This document shows positions 15,560-24,192 of a stretch of 36,020 nt of DNA, piece after piece. A program made the translations under genes and the position numbers. The notes below the pieces were generated by a model. That model worked only from the letters and a program-made list of their open reading frames with translations. It was not told the origin of the DNA and searched no databases. Origin of the DNA: Promethearchaeia archaeon (GTDB lineage Archaea; Asgardarchaeota; Lokiarchaeia; Sigyniarchaeales; SOKP01); contig JAHQWP010000085.1 of the NCBI GenBank assembly GCA_029856235.1, positions 1 through 36,020 of the forward strand. The letters are read 5' to 3'. Numbering within the stretch: position 1 is the first letter of the stretch; every line of letters begins with the position of its first letter.

Positions 15560-17549
15560 AGTGCAAGTAGGATTTTATTTTGATCAATCACGATGTGCTG
15601 GGTGCCATGCTTGTAGAGTAGCATGTAAAGATTGGAACGATGTACCTGCAGGTCCTGCTTCATGGATGAGGGTTAAATACCATGAAGAAGGCCCATTTCC
15701 TAACATATTTGCTAGCTATTTAATTTCACCCTGCTATCATTGCGAAGAACCAGTATGTGCTTTCGTTTGCCCTAATGAAGCTATAACTAAACGAGAAAAT
15801 GATGGAATTGTAGTCATTGATCAAGAAAAATGTCGTGAAGAACATCATTGTGGTATTATTTCAAATTCAAAGACCCTATATGGAGAAGCACAAGCACCAT
15901 GTCAGATTGCTTGCCCAGTTCACCTTCATATACCCGCATATACAGCTTTGATTGCTAAGGGTAAATTTAAAGAGTCACTGGATTTAATCCGAAGAAGAAT
16001 GCCTTTACCATCAGTGTGTGGTCGAGTGTGTCTTCACCCTTGTGAAGATGTTTGTAAAAGACAAGAAGTAGATCAAGCAATCGCGATCGAAGCACTAAAA
16101 GGCTTTGTAACTGATCATGTTCCTCAAGAAATTCCCGATAAAATTCCTCAAACTCAACCTGACAAAGTAGCCATCATAGGTTCTGGTCCTTCGGGATTAT
16201 CTGCTGCTTACGATTTAATAAGATTAGGTTATGGAGTAACCATATTTGAGGCTTTACCTGTAGCTGGGGGTATGTTAACTGTTGGAATTCCTGAACATCG
16301 CTTACCACGTGAAATTCTTCAAAGGGATATTGATTATATAAAAGCTTTAGGGGTAGATATTAAAACTAATTCACCTATCGACTTAGAAAAGGGAGTAGAT
16401 GATCTTTTAAGCCAAGAATATGGAGCTGTTTTAATAGCGATTGGCGCTCATAAAGGAACAACTCTCAAAATTCCTGGTGTTGATTTAGAAGGAACACTTG
16501 TTGGGTCTTCATTCATGCGAAATGTCAACCTTGGAAAAGATGTAAAGATAGGCAGTAAAGTTATAGTGATCGGGGGTGGAAATGTTGCTATGGATTGTGC
16601 TCGTACTGCTCGACGATTAGGTGCTGCTGAAGTAGCGGTATCTTGTCTAGAATGCTGTGATGATATGCCTGCTTCAACCTCTGAAGTTGAACAAGCTCGA
16701 GAAGAAGGAATTCAAATTCATGATTCTCATACATTTACTCGTATTGAAGGCGATAACGGAAAAGTTTCTGGAGTAGGATGCCTAGACATCACAGAGTGTA
16801 CTTTTAATGAAGAAGGTCAACCTCAATTTGATATTGTTGACAGAAATGAACACATTTTAGAAGCTGATACCGTAATATTTGCAGTTGGACAAAAACCAGA
16901 TATATCGAATTCTAGTAAAATTAAAATCAATTCTAGTGGTACTATTGAAGCTGATAGAGAAACTCAATTGATCAATAAAGAGGGTGTATTTGTTGCTGGA
17001 GACTGTTTTAGTGGAGTAGCAAGCATCATAGATGCTATTGCCAGCGGGCAGAATGCAGCTTCGCATATGCACCGCTATTTACAAGGAGATGTACTTAGGA
17101 CAAGAGCGATCCCAATGAGCAAAGCAACTGAAATAGAAATCGATATCCCTTCAGATATTATTAAAACTGAACGTCAACCCATGCCAAATTTACCGGTAGC
17201 AGAAAGAATCTCTAATTTCAATGAAGTAACAATGGGTTACAGTGAAGAAGCAGCCATAGCTGAAGCTGAGCGATGCTTAAATTGTGCGGGACACTTATGT
17301 AAGGATGTTTGTCCGTATTCAGCTCCTCAGTTTGGTGGCGAAGAAAAAGCTAAAATGCAAAAATGTAATTTTTGTGTTGATAGACATGAACAAGGAAAAC
17401 AACCTGTATGCGTAGAATCTTGTTACGCTCGTGCCCTTGATTCAGGAACGTTAGAGGAATTGAAAGCAAAATATGGAGATATTCAAGAGACCTCAGGATT
17501 TGTATACTCTGAAAAACATAAACCCGCAATTATATTTAAACCTAAATAA
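15552..17549 (+). CDS. DmsB-like four-cluster ferredoxin with a GltD-like NAD(P)H/FAD oxidoreductase inserted
   Basis: This is a 665-residue nested fusion. Residues 1-101 are the first half of a DmsB: C15-x2-C18-x2-C21-x3-C25, C61-x2-C64-x4-C69-x3-C73, then C94-x5-C100. Residues about 112-578 are a full GltD-type module. It has the N-terminal Fe-S domain (C117, C121, C156, C160, C164, C168), an FAD fold (IGSGPSGLSAAYD at 209-221), an NAD(P) fold (VIGGGNVAMDCA at 339-350), and VAGDC at 481-485. Residues 581-665 resume DmsB with HLCKDVCPYSAPQF, C605-x2-C608, C620-x3-C624 and the usual DmsB tail. The enzyme could pass electrons between NAD(P)H and the DmsA-like subunit. The GTG start overlaps the end of that gene by 8 bases, behind AAGGAG; a GTG at 15561 is possible. 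Confidence 0.85.
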   Translation: MPKVQVGFYFDQSRCAGCHACRVACKDWNDVPAGPASWMRVKYHEEGPFPNIFASYLISPCYHCEEPVCAFVCPNEAITKRENDGIVVIDQEKCREEHHCGIISNSKTLYGEAQAPCQIACPVHLHIPAYTALIAKGKFKESLDLIRRRMPLPSVCGRVCLHPCEDVCKRQEVDQAIAIEALKGFVTDHVPQEIPDKIPQTQPDKVAIIGSGPSGLSAAYDLIRLGYGVTIFEALPVAGGMLTVGIPEHRLPREILQRDIDYIKALGVDIKTNSPIDLEKGVDDLLSQEYGAVLIAIGAHKGTTLKIPGVDLEGTLVGSSFMRNVNLGKDVKIGSKVIVIGGGNVAMDCARTARRLGAAEVAVSCLECCDDMPASTSEVEQAREEGIQIHDSHTFTRIEGDNGKVSGVGCLDITECTFNEEGQPQFDIVDRNEHILEADTVIFAVGQKPDISNSSKIKINSSGTIEADRETQLINKEGVFVAGDCFSGVASIIDAIASGQNAASHMHRYLQGDVLRTRAIPMSKATEIEIDIPSDIIKTERQPMPNLPVAERISNFNEVTMGYSEEAAIAEAERCLNCAGHLCKDVCPYSAPQFGGEEKAKMQKCNFCVDRHEQGKQPVCVESCYARALDSGTLEELKAKYGDIQETSGFVYSEKHKPAIIFKPK

Positions 17550-17559
17550 TTTTTTTTTT
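17550..17559 (+). terminator. Oligo-T tract after the first molybdoenzyme operon
   Basis: About ten T residues follow directly after the stop of the DmsB/GltD fusion. This is a plausible archaeal intrinsic terminator separating it from the ferredoxin gene downstream. Confidence 0.4.
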
Positions 17560-17677
17560 CACATTAAAATTAATAGAATAGTTTTTATAATGGAAAGAAA
17601 TAGAAAGAAAGCGAAATAAAATATAAATAATTCAAGAAAACAAATTGAAATAGTGTATAATATTTGGAAGAAAAAAA

Positions 17678-18826
17678 ATGACAGAAACAATGGATAAAGA
17701 AACATATAGGAAATATAAAAAAGCAGCTCAGATAATTAATGGAGCAGGTGGTACGCCTTTAACCATTGGTGATACTCTTATTAAAATTTTAAAACACATT
17801 TTACCTGATGAAGAGGCTCTCAGTTATATAAAATACTTTAAGTCTAAGACATCCCAAACCATATTACAATTAAAAGAAACTAGTGGTCTATCTGAAGAGG
17901 ATCTTCTATCTAACCTTATTAAATTGGCAAAAGTAGGATTGATTTTTAACCAACCTAATAGACACGGTGTTATTGTATACCGGTTAATGCCTTTCATTGA
18001 TGTTGGTGTTTTTGAATATACGTTTATGGGAGAATTAGAAGATAATATAGCAAACAGGGAATTAGCACGATTATATCACGAATTAACGAGTGGACTTCAG
18101 GACATATTAAAAAAAAATTACGAGGGAGTAGAAGCCTTTGTGAAAAGAAGGGCTCCAGTTGATAGAACTATACCGTACACAATCAATAAAGCTTCTGGAA
18201 ACGAAATCGAAATAGTAGTAGATACAATTCTAGATGTTCCTGAAGAGAAGATTTTACCAGTTCAAAAGGTAGAAGAACTTGTTGAAAAATTCGACGATAT
18301 CGCCGTTGGTCATTGCTTTTGTCGCCACCAACAGGATTTATTAGACAATCCCTGCAAACAAACAGATATTAGAGAAAATTGCTTTACTTTTGGAAAATCT
18401 GCGCGGTATACTTCAGAACAGGGGTTTACTAGATTGATCTCCAAGGAGGAAGCTTTAGAGATTATAAAGAAGTCAGATGAAGATGGATTAGTTCATAAAG
18501 CCTATCATCCCCATTTTGACACAGCTAAGGATGAAACTAGCTTATGCATCTGTTGTAATTGTTGTTGTGGCCAAGCTGGACCCTATTCCGTTAATGTTAA
18601 TTCAACCAAGTATAAAGCTCTAGTTAACCAAGAGGCTTGCACTGGGTGTGGGATATGCGTTGAAAATTGTCATACATTTGCGATGAAATTGAATGAGGAT
18701 AATGTGGCCGTAGTGGGAGAAAGATGCATTGGTTGTGGCGTTTGTGCATACATGTGTCCAGAACAAGCAATCTCTCTTGAAGAAAACGAGAGAATTGTCA
18801 GGCAAATGCCCCCTCGACCTGAATAA
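17678..18826 (+). CDS. Multi-cluster 4Fe-4S protein with winged-helix-like N-terminus
   Basis: This 382-residue protein has three parts. Residues 1-105 are helical, with a likely winged-helix fold (TILQLKETSGLSEEDLLSNL then GLIFNQ). Residues 206-300 carry an unusual Cys set: C213-x-C215, C226, C235, then C290-x-C292-C293-x-C295-C296-C297. Residues 318-370 hold two ferredoxin motifs (C321/C324/C327/C331 and C350/C353/C356/C360). The pattern HCFCRH, NCFTFGKSA, GF-R-IS-EEAL, CICCNCCCG is one I know from uncharacterised ferredoxins of anaerobes that accompany redox enzymes; I do not know a proven function. It lies 128 bases after the molybdoenzyme operon in the same direction and could be its electron carrier. 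It is probably cytoplasmic. The ATG follows a GGAAG-type ribosome site. Confidence 0.75.
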   Translation: MTETMDKETYRKYKKAAQIINGAGGTPLTIGDTLIKILKHILPDEEALSYIKYFKSKTSQTILQLKETSGLSEEDLLSNLIKLAKVGLIFNQPNRHGVIVYRLMPFIDVGVFEYTFMGELEDNIANRELARLYHELTSGLQDILKKNYEGVEAFVKRRAPVDRTIPYTINKASGNEIEIVVDTILDVPEEKILPVQKVEELVEKFDDIAVGHCFCRHQQDLLDNPCKQTDIRENCFTFGKSARYTSEQGFTRLISKEEALEIIKKSDEDGLVHKAYHPHFDTAKDETSLCICCNCCCGQAGPYSVNVNSTKYKALVNQEACTGCGICVENCHTFAMKLNEDNVAVVGERCIGCGVCAYMCPEQAISLEENERIVRQMPPRPE

Positions 18827-18906
18827 ATATAGTAAAAATGTAATTTTTTTAATTTAAAACAAAAAGAAACATTAATTTATTTTTTATTTTAGTATTTTTA
18901 GCTAGA

Positions 18907-19755
18907 TTATTCCACAATCGCATAAGCGTTTCCGAGTACTACTGGTCGATCCTGACGATCTGTTCGCATTTGAATCATATAGCGTCCATTATTTTTCCAA
19001 CCCTCAGTTGTTAAAGTTTCTCCAGGGTACACTTCATTTGTAAATCTTGCTTTGAACTCTTTGAAACGAGCAACGTCGCCGTCGCAAAGACCGTAAACTA
19101 TTGCTCTTGTGGCGTAACCGTAGGTACAGAGCCCGTGAAGAATAGGTTTAGTAAATTTTCCACTTCTCTTAGCAAATTCAGGGTCTATATGTAGGGGGTT
19201 CAAATCTTGGTTTAATCTATATACTGCAGCTTGATTATCATTAGTTTTATACGATATGCTAAAATCAGGTTCAACACCCTTGGGAGGATTTAATGGCTCT
19301 GCTTTAGGTCCACTGTCTCCCCCAAAATTCCCCTCACCAATGTAAAAGTGGATATATTTAGCATCGAACACATTATCACCATCAGATGTTCTTCCTGTTA
19401 TTTTTGTATGGACAACAGCCGCTTTTCCTTTATCATAGATGTTTTCACATACCCCTATTACCTTTAATTCGCCTTCTTTAGGGAATGGTTTATAGAGTTT
19501 GATCATTTGTTCTCCATGGATAAAGCGAGAACCATCTAAGCCCTTCTTACTAAGTCTTGGGAACCCTATTCCTCCTACAATACAAGCGTAACTTGGAAAG
19601 ACCTTTAAACCCCCTTTAGCCCCTTCGTAAACGAATGATAATTCGTCAGGCTGAGCCCCAATCCCTAGATTATACAGAATTACATCCTTCCAAGAATATT
19701 TGAAAGTTCTTTCTTGGGTTTCTTTTCCTATGATATCTAAATCCAAACTAGTCAT
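18907..19755 (-). CDS. MaoC-like (R)-specific enoyl-CoA hydratase 2
   Basis: This is a double hot-dog protein of about 282 residues. The C-terminal hot-dog carries the hydratase 2 motif YRLNQDLNPLHIDPEFA with catalytic Asp184 and His189, followed by KPILHGLCTYGYATRAI. The N-terminal half (LYNLGIGAQPDELSFVYE) is the degenerate substrate-binding repeat. This is the layout of the hydratase unit of eukaryotic MFE-2 and of its stand-alone bacterial homologues. It hydrates trans-2-enoyl-CoA to (R)-3-hydroxyacyl-CoA, the substrate expected for the SDR at 9338. I chose the ATG at 19755; a GTG nine bases upstream would add three residues. Upstream, AAAGTATAAATC looks like a BRE/TATA promoter. The gene converges on the ferredoxin gene across an 80-base T- and A-rich gap. 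Confidence 0.88.
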   Translation of the reverse strand: MTSLDLDIIGKETQERTFKYSWKDVILYNLGIGAQPDELSFVYEGAKGGLKVFPSYACIVGGIGFPRLSKKGLDGSRFIHGEQMIKLYKPFPKEGELKVIGVCENIYDKGKAAVVHTKITGRTSDGDNVFDAKYIHFYIGEGNFGGDSGPKAEPLNPPKGVEPDFSISYKTNDNQAAVYRLNQDLNPLHIDPEFAKRSGKFTKPILHGLCTYGYATRAIVYGLCDGDVARFKEFKARFTNEVYPGETLTTEGWKNNGRYMIQMRTDRQDRPVVLGNAYAIVE

Positions 19756-19824
19756 TATTACCACAAATAAATTTACATATTAGATTTATACTTTTAATTA
19801 TCTATATCTCCAATTATATTTTAA

Positions 19825-20412
19825 TTATTTCAATTCTGGATTGAGGAACTTATTTTCTTTTTTTGGTTTCAGAAGAATTGACGGTTTGATTTTATCATTG
19901 TTTAGAAATCCTTCAGCATCAACATTGTTTCCATATTTTTCCCGTAATTCTTCCATTGGACCGACATCGAGTGCGTACATTGGACACGCTTCTACACATA
20001 TTGGCTGTTGACCTTTCTCTAACCGGTCTAGACAAAGATCACATTTTTCCATTTTAGCGTTTAGTTCGTTACTGAATTGTGGAGAGTCCCAGGGACAAAC
20101 TTTTAGGCATTTAAATCCGCATTCATCTTTTCCAATGCATTTTTCACGATCGATTACCACTATTCCATCTTTCTCCCTTTTCGTTATAGCGTTTGTTGGG
20201 CAAGCCTTTACACAAGGGGGATCAACACAATGGTTGCATGAAATTGTTAAGTAAGCTAGAAAAATATTAGGAAATTTTCCTTTTTCGATTGATTTGACCC
20301 TTATCCAATTTACAGGTCCCGCAGGTATGTCGTGCCAATCCTTACAAGCAACAGAGCAAGTAAAACAACCAATACATCGTGACTGATCAAAATAGAAACC
20401 AATTTGATTCAA
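19825..20412 (-). CDS. DmsB-like four-cluster ferredoxin subunit
   Basis: This is a 195-residue electron-transfer subunit with four Cys motifs: CIGCFTCSVACKDWHD, CNHCVDPPCVKACPTNAIT, CIGKDECGFKCLKVCPWDSPQF, and CDLCLDRLEKGQQPICVEACP. It matches the DmsB/PhsB/NrfC class in length and order. It is close in sequence to the split ferredoxin halves of the 15552 gene and shows what that protein would look like without its insertion. The TTG start shares the bases TTGA with the TGA stop of the DmsA-like gene, so translation is probably coupled. There is no hydrophobic segment and no signal peptide. It should pass electrons between the DmsA-like subunit and a soluble partner. Confidence 0.88.
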   Translation of the reverse strand: MNQIGFYFDQSRCIGCFTCSVACKDWHDIPAGPVNWIRVKSIEKGKFPNIFLAYLTISCNHCVDPPCVKACPTNAITKREKDGIVVIDREKCIGKDECGFKCLKVCPWDSPQFSNELNAKMEKCDLCLDRLEKGQQPICVEACPMYALDVGPMEELREKYGNNVDAEGFLNNDKIKPSILLKPKKENKFLNPELK

Positions 20413-22721
20413 GAGTTTCCCGCCAATTGATTTTTTTGATACAATTTTACTTCTACTAACGCACTATTCATAGGAAATGCTCCTCCTGGAGAATATGCAT
20501 CTTTAGTTAAGACATTAGCACATCCACCCCTATCGACTCCATTTTCATCTGGATCGTACCAAGCTCCTTGATAAACGCATACTACTCCTGGGCTAATGCG
20601 GTCTGTAACTTTTGCAAAAATTCTTATTCTACCTCGATCGTTATAGATATCGATTAAATCTTCATTTCTAACGTTACGGATCGAAGCATCAATTGGATTA
20701 ATCCAAGCCGCGTGAGGTTCTATCTCTTCTAACCACGGAATTTTATTGAGAGACGAGTGAGTACGTCTTTTATTGTGAGGCGTGATTAATTGCAATGGGT
20801 ATTTTTTTGTTAAAGGAGAATCATAATGCTCTTCATGACTAAAGTACTTAGGAATCGCTGGCATTAGTGGAATGTTCTTTTCTGCTATGTGTTCGCAATA
20901 AATTTCAATTTTTCCAGATATCGTTGGAAAGGGATAATTTTCTGGATCTTCAATTTGGTTTTTAAAAGCGACAAAAGGCTCTTCCACTTTAACTTTGAAA
21001 TATCCATCTTTTTTCATTTTACCGTAGCTTTTTATATCTTTGCGAGGAGATGTAAATATTTGTAAAATTTGGTCCTCAGGCAGGTCTAGGAGACTGGATT
21101 TGATTCCTAGTTTTTTAGAAAGTTCTCGACATATTTCTAAATCAGATTTAGATTCATAAAGTGAATCGATCGCTTTGTTTAGGTAAATATAATAAGGAGA
21201 TCCAAGCCATGGAACTGCAATGTCGTTCCGTTCCATAAATGTGTTAGCTGGTAGGATGATATCCGCAAATTTTGCTGTGGGAGTCATAAATTGTTCATGA
21301 GTAACAATAAAGTCTAACGATTTTAAAGCTCTTATTCCTTTATTTACGTTACTGTATTGATTTAGACGATTTGTACCACATATATAAGCCATTTTTATAT
21401 CTGCGGGATAACCCCCTTTAGTTCCTTGCAAGATAAAATTGTAGTAATCGTTAAAATGTACTCGTGTGCTTGCTGGGTTTGTTCCACCTCGAAGTTTATA
21501 TAACGCTTCTTTACGAGGTGGAGCGTTAAAGTCAACAAGATTATCCTGAGGTCTTGGTTTTTTGGGTTTGTCTTTTTCATGAATTTGCTTAATCGGTCCT
21601 TCTTTCTTTTTTCCTACTGAACCACCACTCTCTCTGCTATAGTATGCCCTCATAAAACCAGAGGCATAACCTCCATTAATTCCAATGTTACCAGTAATTG
21701 CACATAAAACATTAGCTGCTCTCGAATATTGCTCACCAAATGTTGTTCTCGCAGGACCCCAACCCGCGATAAGGGCTGCTGGTTTACTTGTAGCGTACTC
21801 CCGAGCTAGTTTTGTTATAATTTTTTCTGGTACAGTAGTAATCTCTTCTGCCCAGCTAGGTGTTTTTGGTTGACCGTCTTCACGTCCAAGCACATATTCT
21901 TTGTAAAGATCAAATCCTACCGTATATTTATCAATAAATTGTTGGTCCTGAAGCTTTTCAGTTATTATAACATAAGCCATTGCTAGCAACATAGCTGTAT
22001 CAGTACCCGGGCGAATGGGAATCCATTCATCTGCTAATATTGCAGCTGTATCAGTAAAAATAGGGTCGATAGCTATTAATTTAGTTCCTTTTTCTCGAGC
22101 TTTAGCTAGCCATAAACTTGTTCCGGGATCCCAAACAGTATTGGCAGGATTCCAACCCCACATTATTATTAACTTAGAATTAAGTAAATCGTCGCGAGCA
22201 TTTCCCGTCATCATCGTGCCATATGTTGCCATTGAGGCAAAAAGAGCCCCTTCATATGAAGGTATTCCCCACATACGAGTATAACCCCCTATTTGGTTTA
22301 ACATTAAACCAACTGGTGTAACACCATGAAGCATTCCTTGATTTCCACCCCCCGGTACGAATAGAATTGCCGAGTTACCATATTTTCCTTTTATTTCTAA
22401 AATCTTAGATGCTACATGGCTTAAAGCATCTTCCCATGAGATCCTTTTGAATTTCCCTTCACCTCGTTCTCCAACGCGTAGTAGAGGGTATTTAAGTCTT
22501 TCCTCAGAATATACTCGTTGTCTATATGCTCTCCCTCTTGAACATGCCCTTAATTGTGGTTCCTTCTCATTATCTGTTTCAATTCGGGTAATCTTTCCAT
22601 TTTTTACGTGTGCCTTAAGGACACAGCGACCTCCACAATCGTGACAACATCCCGTATTTACTATTTTTTCAGTACTCTCATCCATATCTGCTTTGTCATT
22701 TATCATTTTGGATATGCTCAA
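20409..22721 (-). CDS. DmsA-like molybdopterin oxidoreductase, catalytic subunit 2
   Basis: This is a DMSO-reductase-family protein of up to 770 residues. Unlike the paralogue at 13247 it keeps the complete Fe-S motif: C25-x3-C29-x3-C33 and C60 (CCHDCGGRC, RACSRGR). Other landmarks are RLKYPLLR, RISWEDALS, IMWGWNPANT, IDPIFTDTAA, WIPIRPGTDTAML, TPTAKFADIILPA, and the C-terminal YNDRGRIRI with QGAWYDPDENGVDRGGCANVL. Ser155 (WGIPSYEGA) lies in the Mo-ligand region. The extreme N-terminus is not a Tat signal. The start is uncertain: TTG at 22721, ATG at 22706 or ATG at 22685. A TATATT/TATAAT stretch around 22728-22740 would place transcription start near 22710, favouring 22706. It is translated with the DmsB-like gene. 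The substrate is unknown. Confidence 0.87.
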   Translation of the reverse strand: MSISKMINDKADMDESTEKIVNTGCCHDCGGRCVLKAHVKNGKITRIETDNEKEPQLRACSRGRAYRQRVYSEERLKYPLLRVGERGEGKFKRISWEDALSHVASKILEIKGKYGNSAILFVPGGGNQGMLHGVTPVGLMLNQIGGYTRMWGIPSYEGALFASMATYGTMMTGNARDDLLNSKLIIMWGWNPANTVWDPGTSLWLAKAREKGTKLIAIDPIFTDTAAILADEWIPIRPGTDTAMLLAMAYVIITEKLQDQQFIDKYTVGFDLYKEYVLGREDGQPKTPSWAEEITTVPEKIITKLAREYATSKPAALIAGWGPARTTFGEQYSRAANVLCAITGNIGINGGYASGFMRAYYSRESGGSVGKKKEGPIKQIHEKDKPKKPRPQDNLVDFNAPPRKEALYKLRGGTNPASTRVHFNDYYNFILQGTKGGYPADIKMAYICGTNRLNQYSNVNKGIRALKSLDFIVTHEQFMTPTAKFADIILPANTFMERNDIAVPWLGSPYYIYLNKAIDSLYESKSDLEICRELSKKLGIKSSLLDLPEDQILQIFTSPRKDIKSYGKMKKDGYFKVKVEEPFVAFKNQIEDPENYPFPTISGKIEIYCEHIAEKNIPLMPAIPKYFSHEEHYDSPLTKKYPLQLITPHNKRRTHSSLNKIPWLEEIEPHAAWINPIDASIRNVRNEDLIDIYNDRGRIRIFAKVTDRISPGVVCVYQGAWYDPDENGVDRGGCANVLTKDAYSPGGAFPMNSALVEVKLYQKNQLAGNS

Positions 22722-22765
22722 GTTTATTCTAATTATAATATGAAGTATTTATGATGATAATAATA

Positions 22766-24070
22766 TTATTGAGATCCGATAAGATATATTAACCCTTCAG
22801 GAAGGTAAGTTTGCCAAGCAATGTATTCATGCCCTCCGGGGAATTCTTTATAAAAATGGGTGTATCCTTTTTTCTGAAGCATTTTATGAAAATTTTGAAT
22901 AGGTTTAATCGCTCTTGTTTCGAGATTACCTACATTTAAATAAAATTTCAAATCTAATTTTATATTTTTTAAGTATTGCTTTGTTAGCCACTCTTCTTCT
23001 TTTTCGTCTTCTTTACTCCACCACCGCACATAATCATCGCCATAAAACTGCAAACTATATTGAAACCAAAGGTTACCAGGATACCATTGGTAAAAACCTG
23101 ATTGGGAAAGTATATTTCTGAACATTTCAGGGTGTTTGAATCCTATATAAGAAGCTGCTAATCCCCCAGAACTACTACCAACTAATACTGAGTGCGCGGG
23201 GTCAGAGCTAATGTTATACCTCTCATGAGCCCAAGGTAATAATTCTTTAACAATAAAATCCGCAAATTGTGGTTGACATAATAAATCTCTTCCTCTACTA
23301 TAACCACTATAGTTATGAATAAAAATTGCTATACTCGGTGGAATTTTCTCTTCAGCATGCAAATTATCCAATATTTGTGGTGTTAAAGTAAAATCAATAA
23401 AAGCTTTTCCATCAAAAATAATTAATAAATGAAATGGTTTATCATATGAATCGATATTATTTGGGGTATATATCCATATTTTTCTCTTTGCATTTAAAAG
23501 ATTACTGTGGAAATCCATACTCTCCATATTGCCGGGGATTACATTCTTTTTTGGTTTCAGCCACTTTAAAGGAACTGCATCTGGCATTTCAAGCACGGAG
23601 TATTCAACAACAAATAATTGCCCTTCTCTCCTATATCTCTGTGTAAATCTTTTAGGATTGTATTGATCGGGTGATAATGTGTCCCAATTGTCCATTAAAT
23701 TGTCATAAAACCTATTGAATTTAAGGGAATTATTTTTACTAATTGAATAGATGGTTCGTGTTCCATTCAGGACTACAAAACTCTTATAAAATATATCAGT
23801 GTTTTCAATTCGTTCACAAATATTGTTCGATAAGACATCATCCTGATTAGCAAGTGAACACACAACGACAGCATTAGTAGTATCTTTATCAGCTTGAACA
23901 ATAAAAGTCACAAGTTTATGGTCTTCATCCCCTTCTATTTGTTCAATTAAAGGTGTACCGAATCTTTCTATTTTATCCCAAAATTTATTTAACGCTGATT
24001 TATTTCCGCCATATAATTCTTTATTAAGGTCTTGTATTGTGAAGCTCTTAGGAGTTTTCTTCTTTTCCAT
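22766..24070 (-). CDS. Enterochelin esterase (Fes)-like alpha/beta hydrolase
   Basis: This 434-residue protein has a putative beta-sandwich N-terminal domain (about 1-165), like the E-set domain of Fes and related esterases. A D-type esterase domain follows: KIWIYTPNNIDSYDKPFHLL, IFDGKAF, then the nucleophile elbow G298-S-S300-S-G302, and a C-terminal His in FPGGHEYIAW. These are the features of the esterase D/enterochelin esterase superfamily. No signal peptide is visible, so it is probably intracellular. Nothing nearby suggests siderophore uptake, so the natural ester is unknown; sugar or acyl esters are equally possible. It lies 122 bases after the epoxide-hydrolase-like gene in the same direction, with a TATA-poor gap, so co-transcription is uncertain. 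Confidence 0.8.
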   Translation of the reverse strand: MEKKKTPKSFTIQDLNKELYGGNKSALNKFWDKIERFGTPLIEQIEGDEDHKLVTFIVQADKDTTNAVVVCSLANQDDVLSNNICERIENTDIFYKSFVVLNGTRTIYSISKNNSLKFNRFYDNLMDNWDTLSPDQYNPKRFTQRYRREGQLFVVEYSVLEMPDAVPLKWLKPKKNVIPGNMESMDFHSNLLNAKRKIWIYTPNNIDSYDKPFHLLIIFDGKAFIDFTLTPQILDNLHAEEKIPPSIAIFIHNYSGYSRGRDLLCQPQFADFIVKELLPWAHERYNISSDPAHSVLVGSSSGGLAASYIGFKHPEMFRNILSQSGFYQWYPGNLWFQYSLQFYGDDYVRWWSKEDEKEEEWLTKQYLKNIKLDLKFYLNVGNLETRAIKPIQNFHKMLQKKGYTHFYKEFPGGHEYIAWQTYLPEGLIYLIGSQ

Positions 24071-24192
24071 CGTTTTAATTAAATGCGAATTTTTAGATAA
24101 ACTTCAATAAAGTCTTGAAATGATTTATTTCTAATCTAATTAACTTTTTATTGGTTCCAATAACTATCCAATTCGAAAATAAAAGAGATTAA

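Noticed and set aside
15552-17549. Treating the DmsB/GltD protein as two genes joined by a sequencing error
   Set aside because: The frame is uninterrupted over 665 codons, all domain landmarks are intact, and the ferredoxin halves resume in correct register, so a true nested fusion is the simpler reading, although read-level confirmation is desirable.
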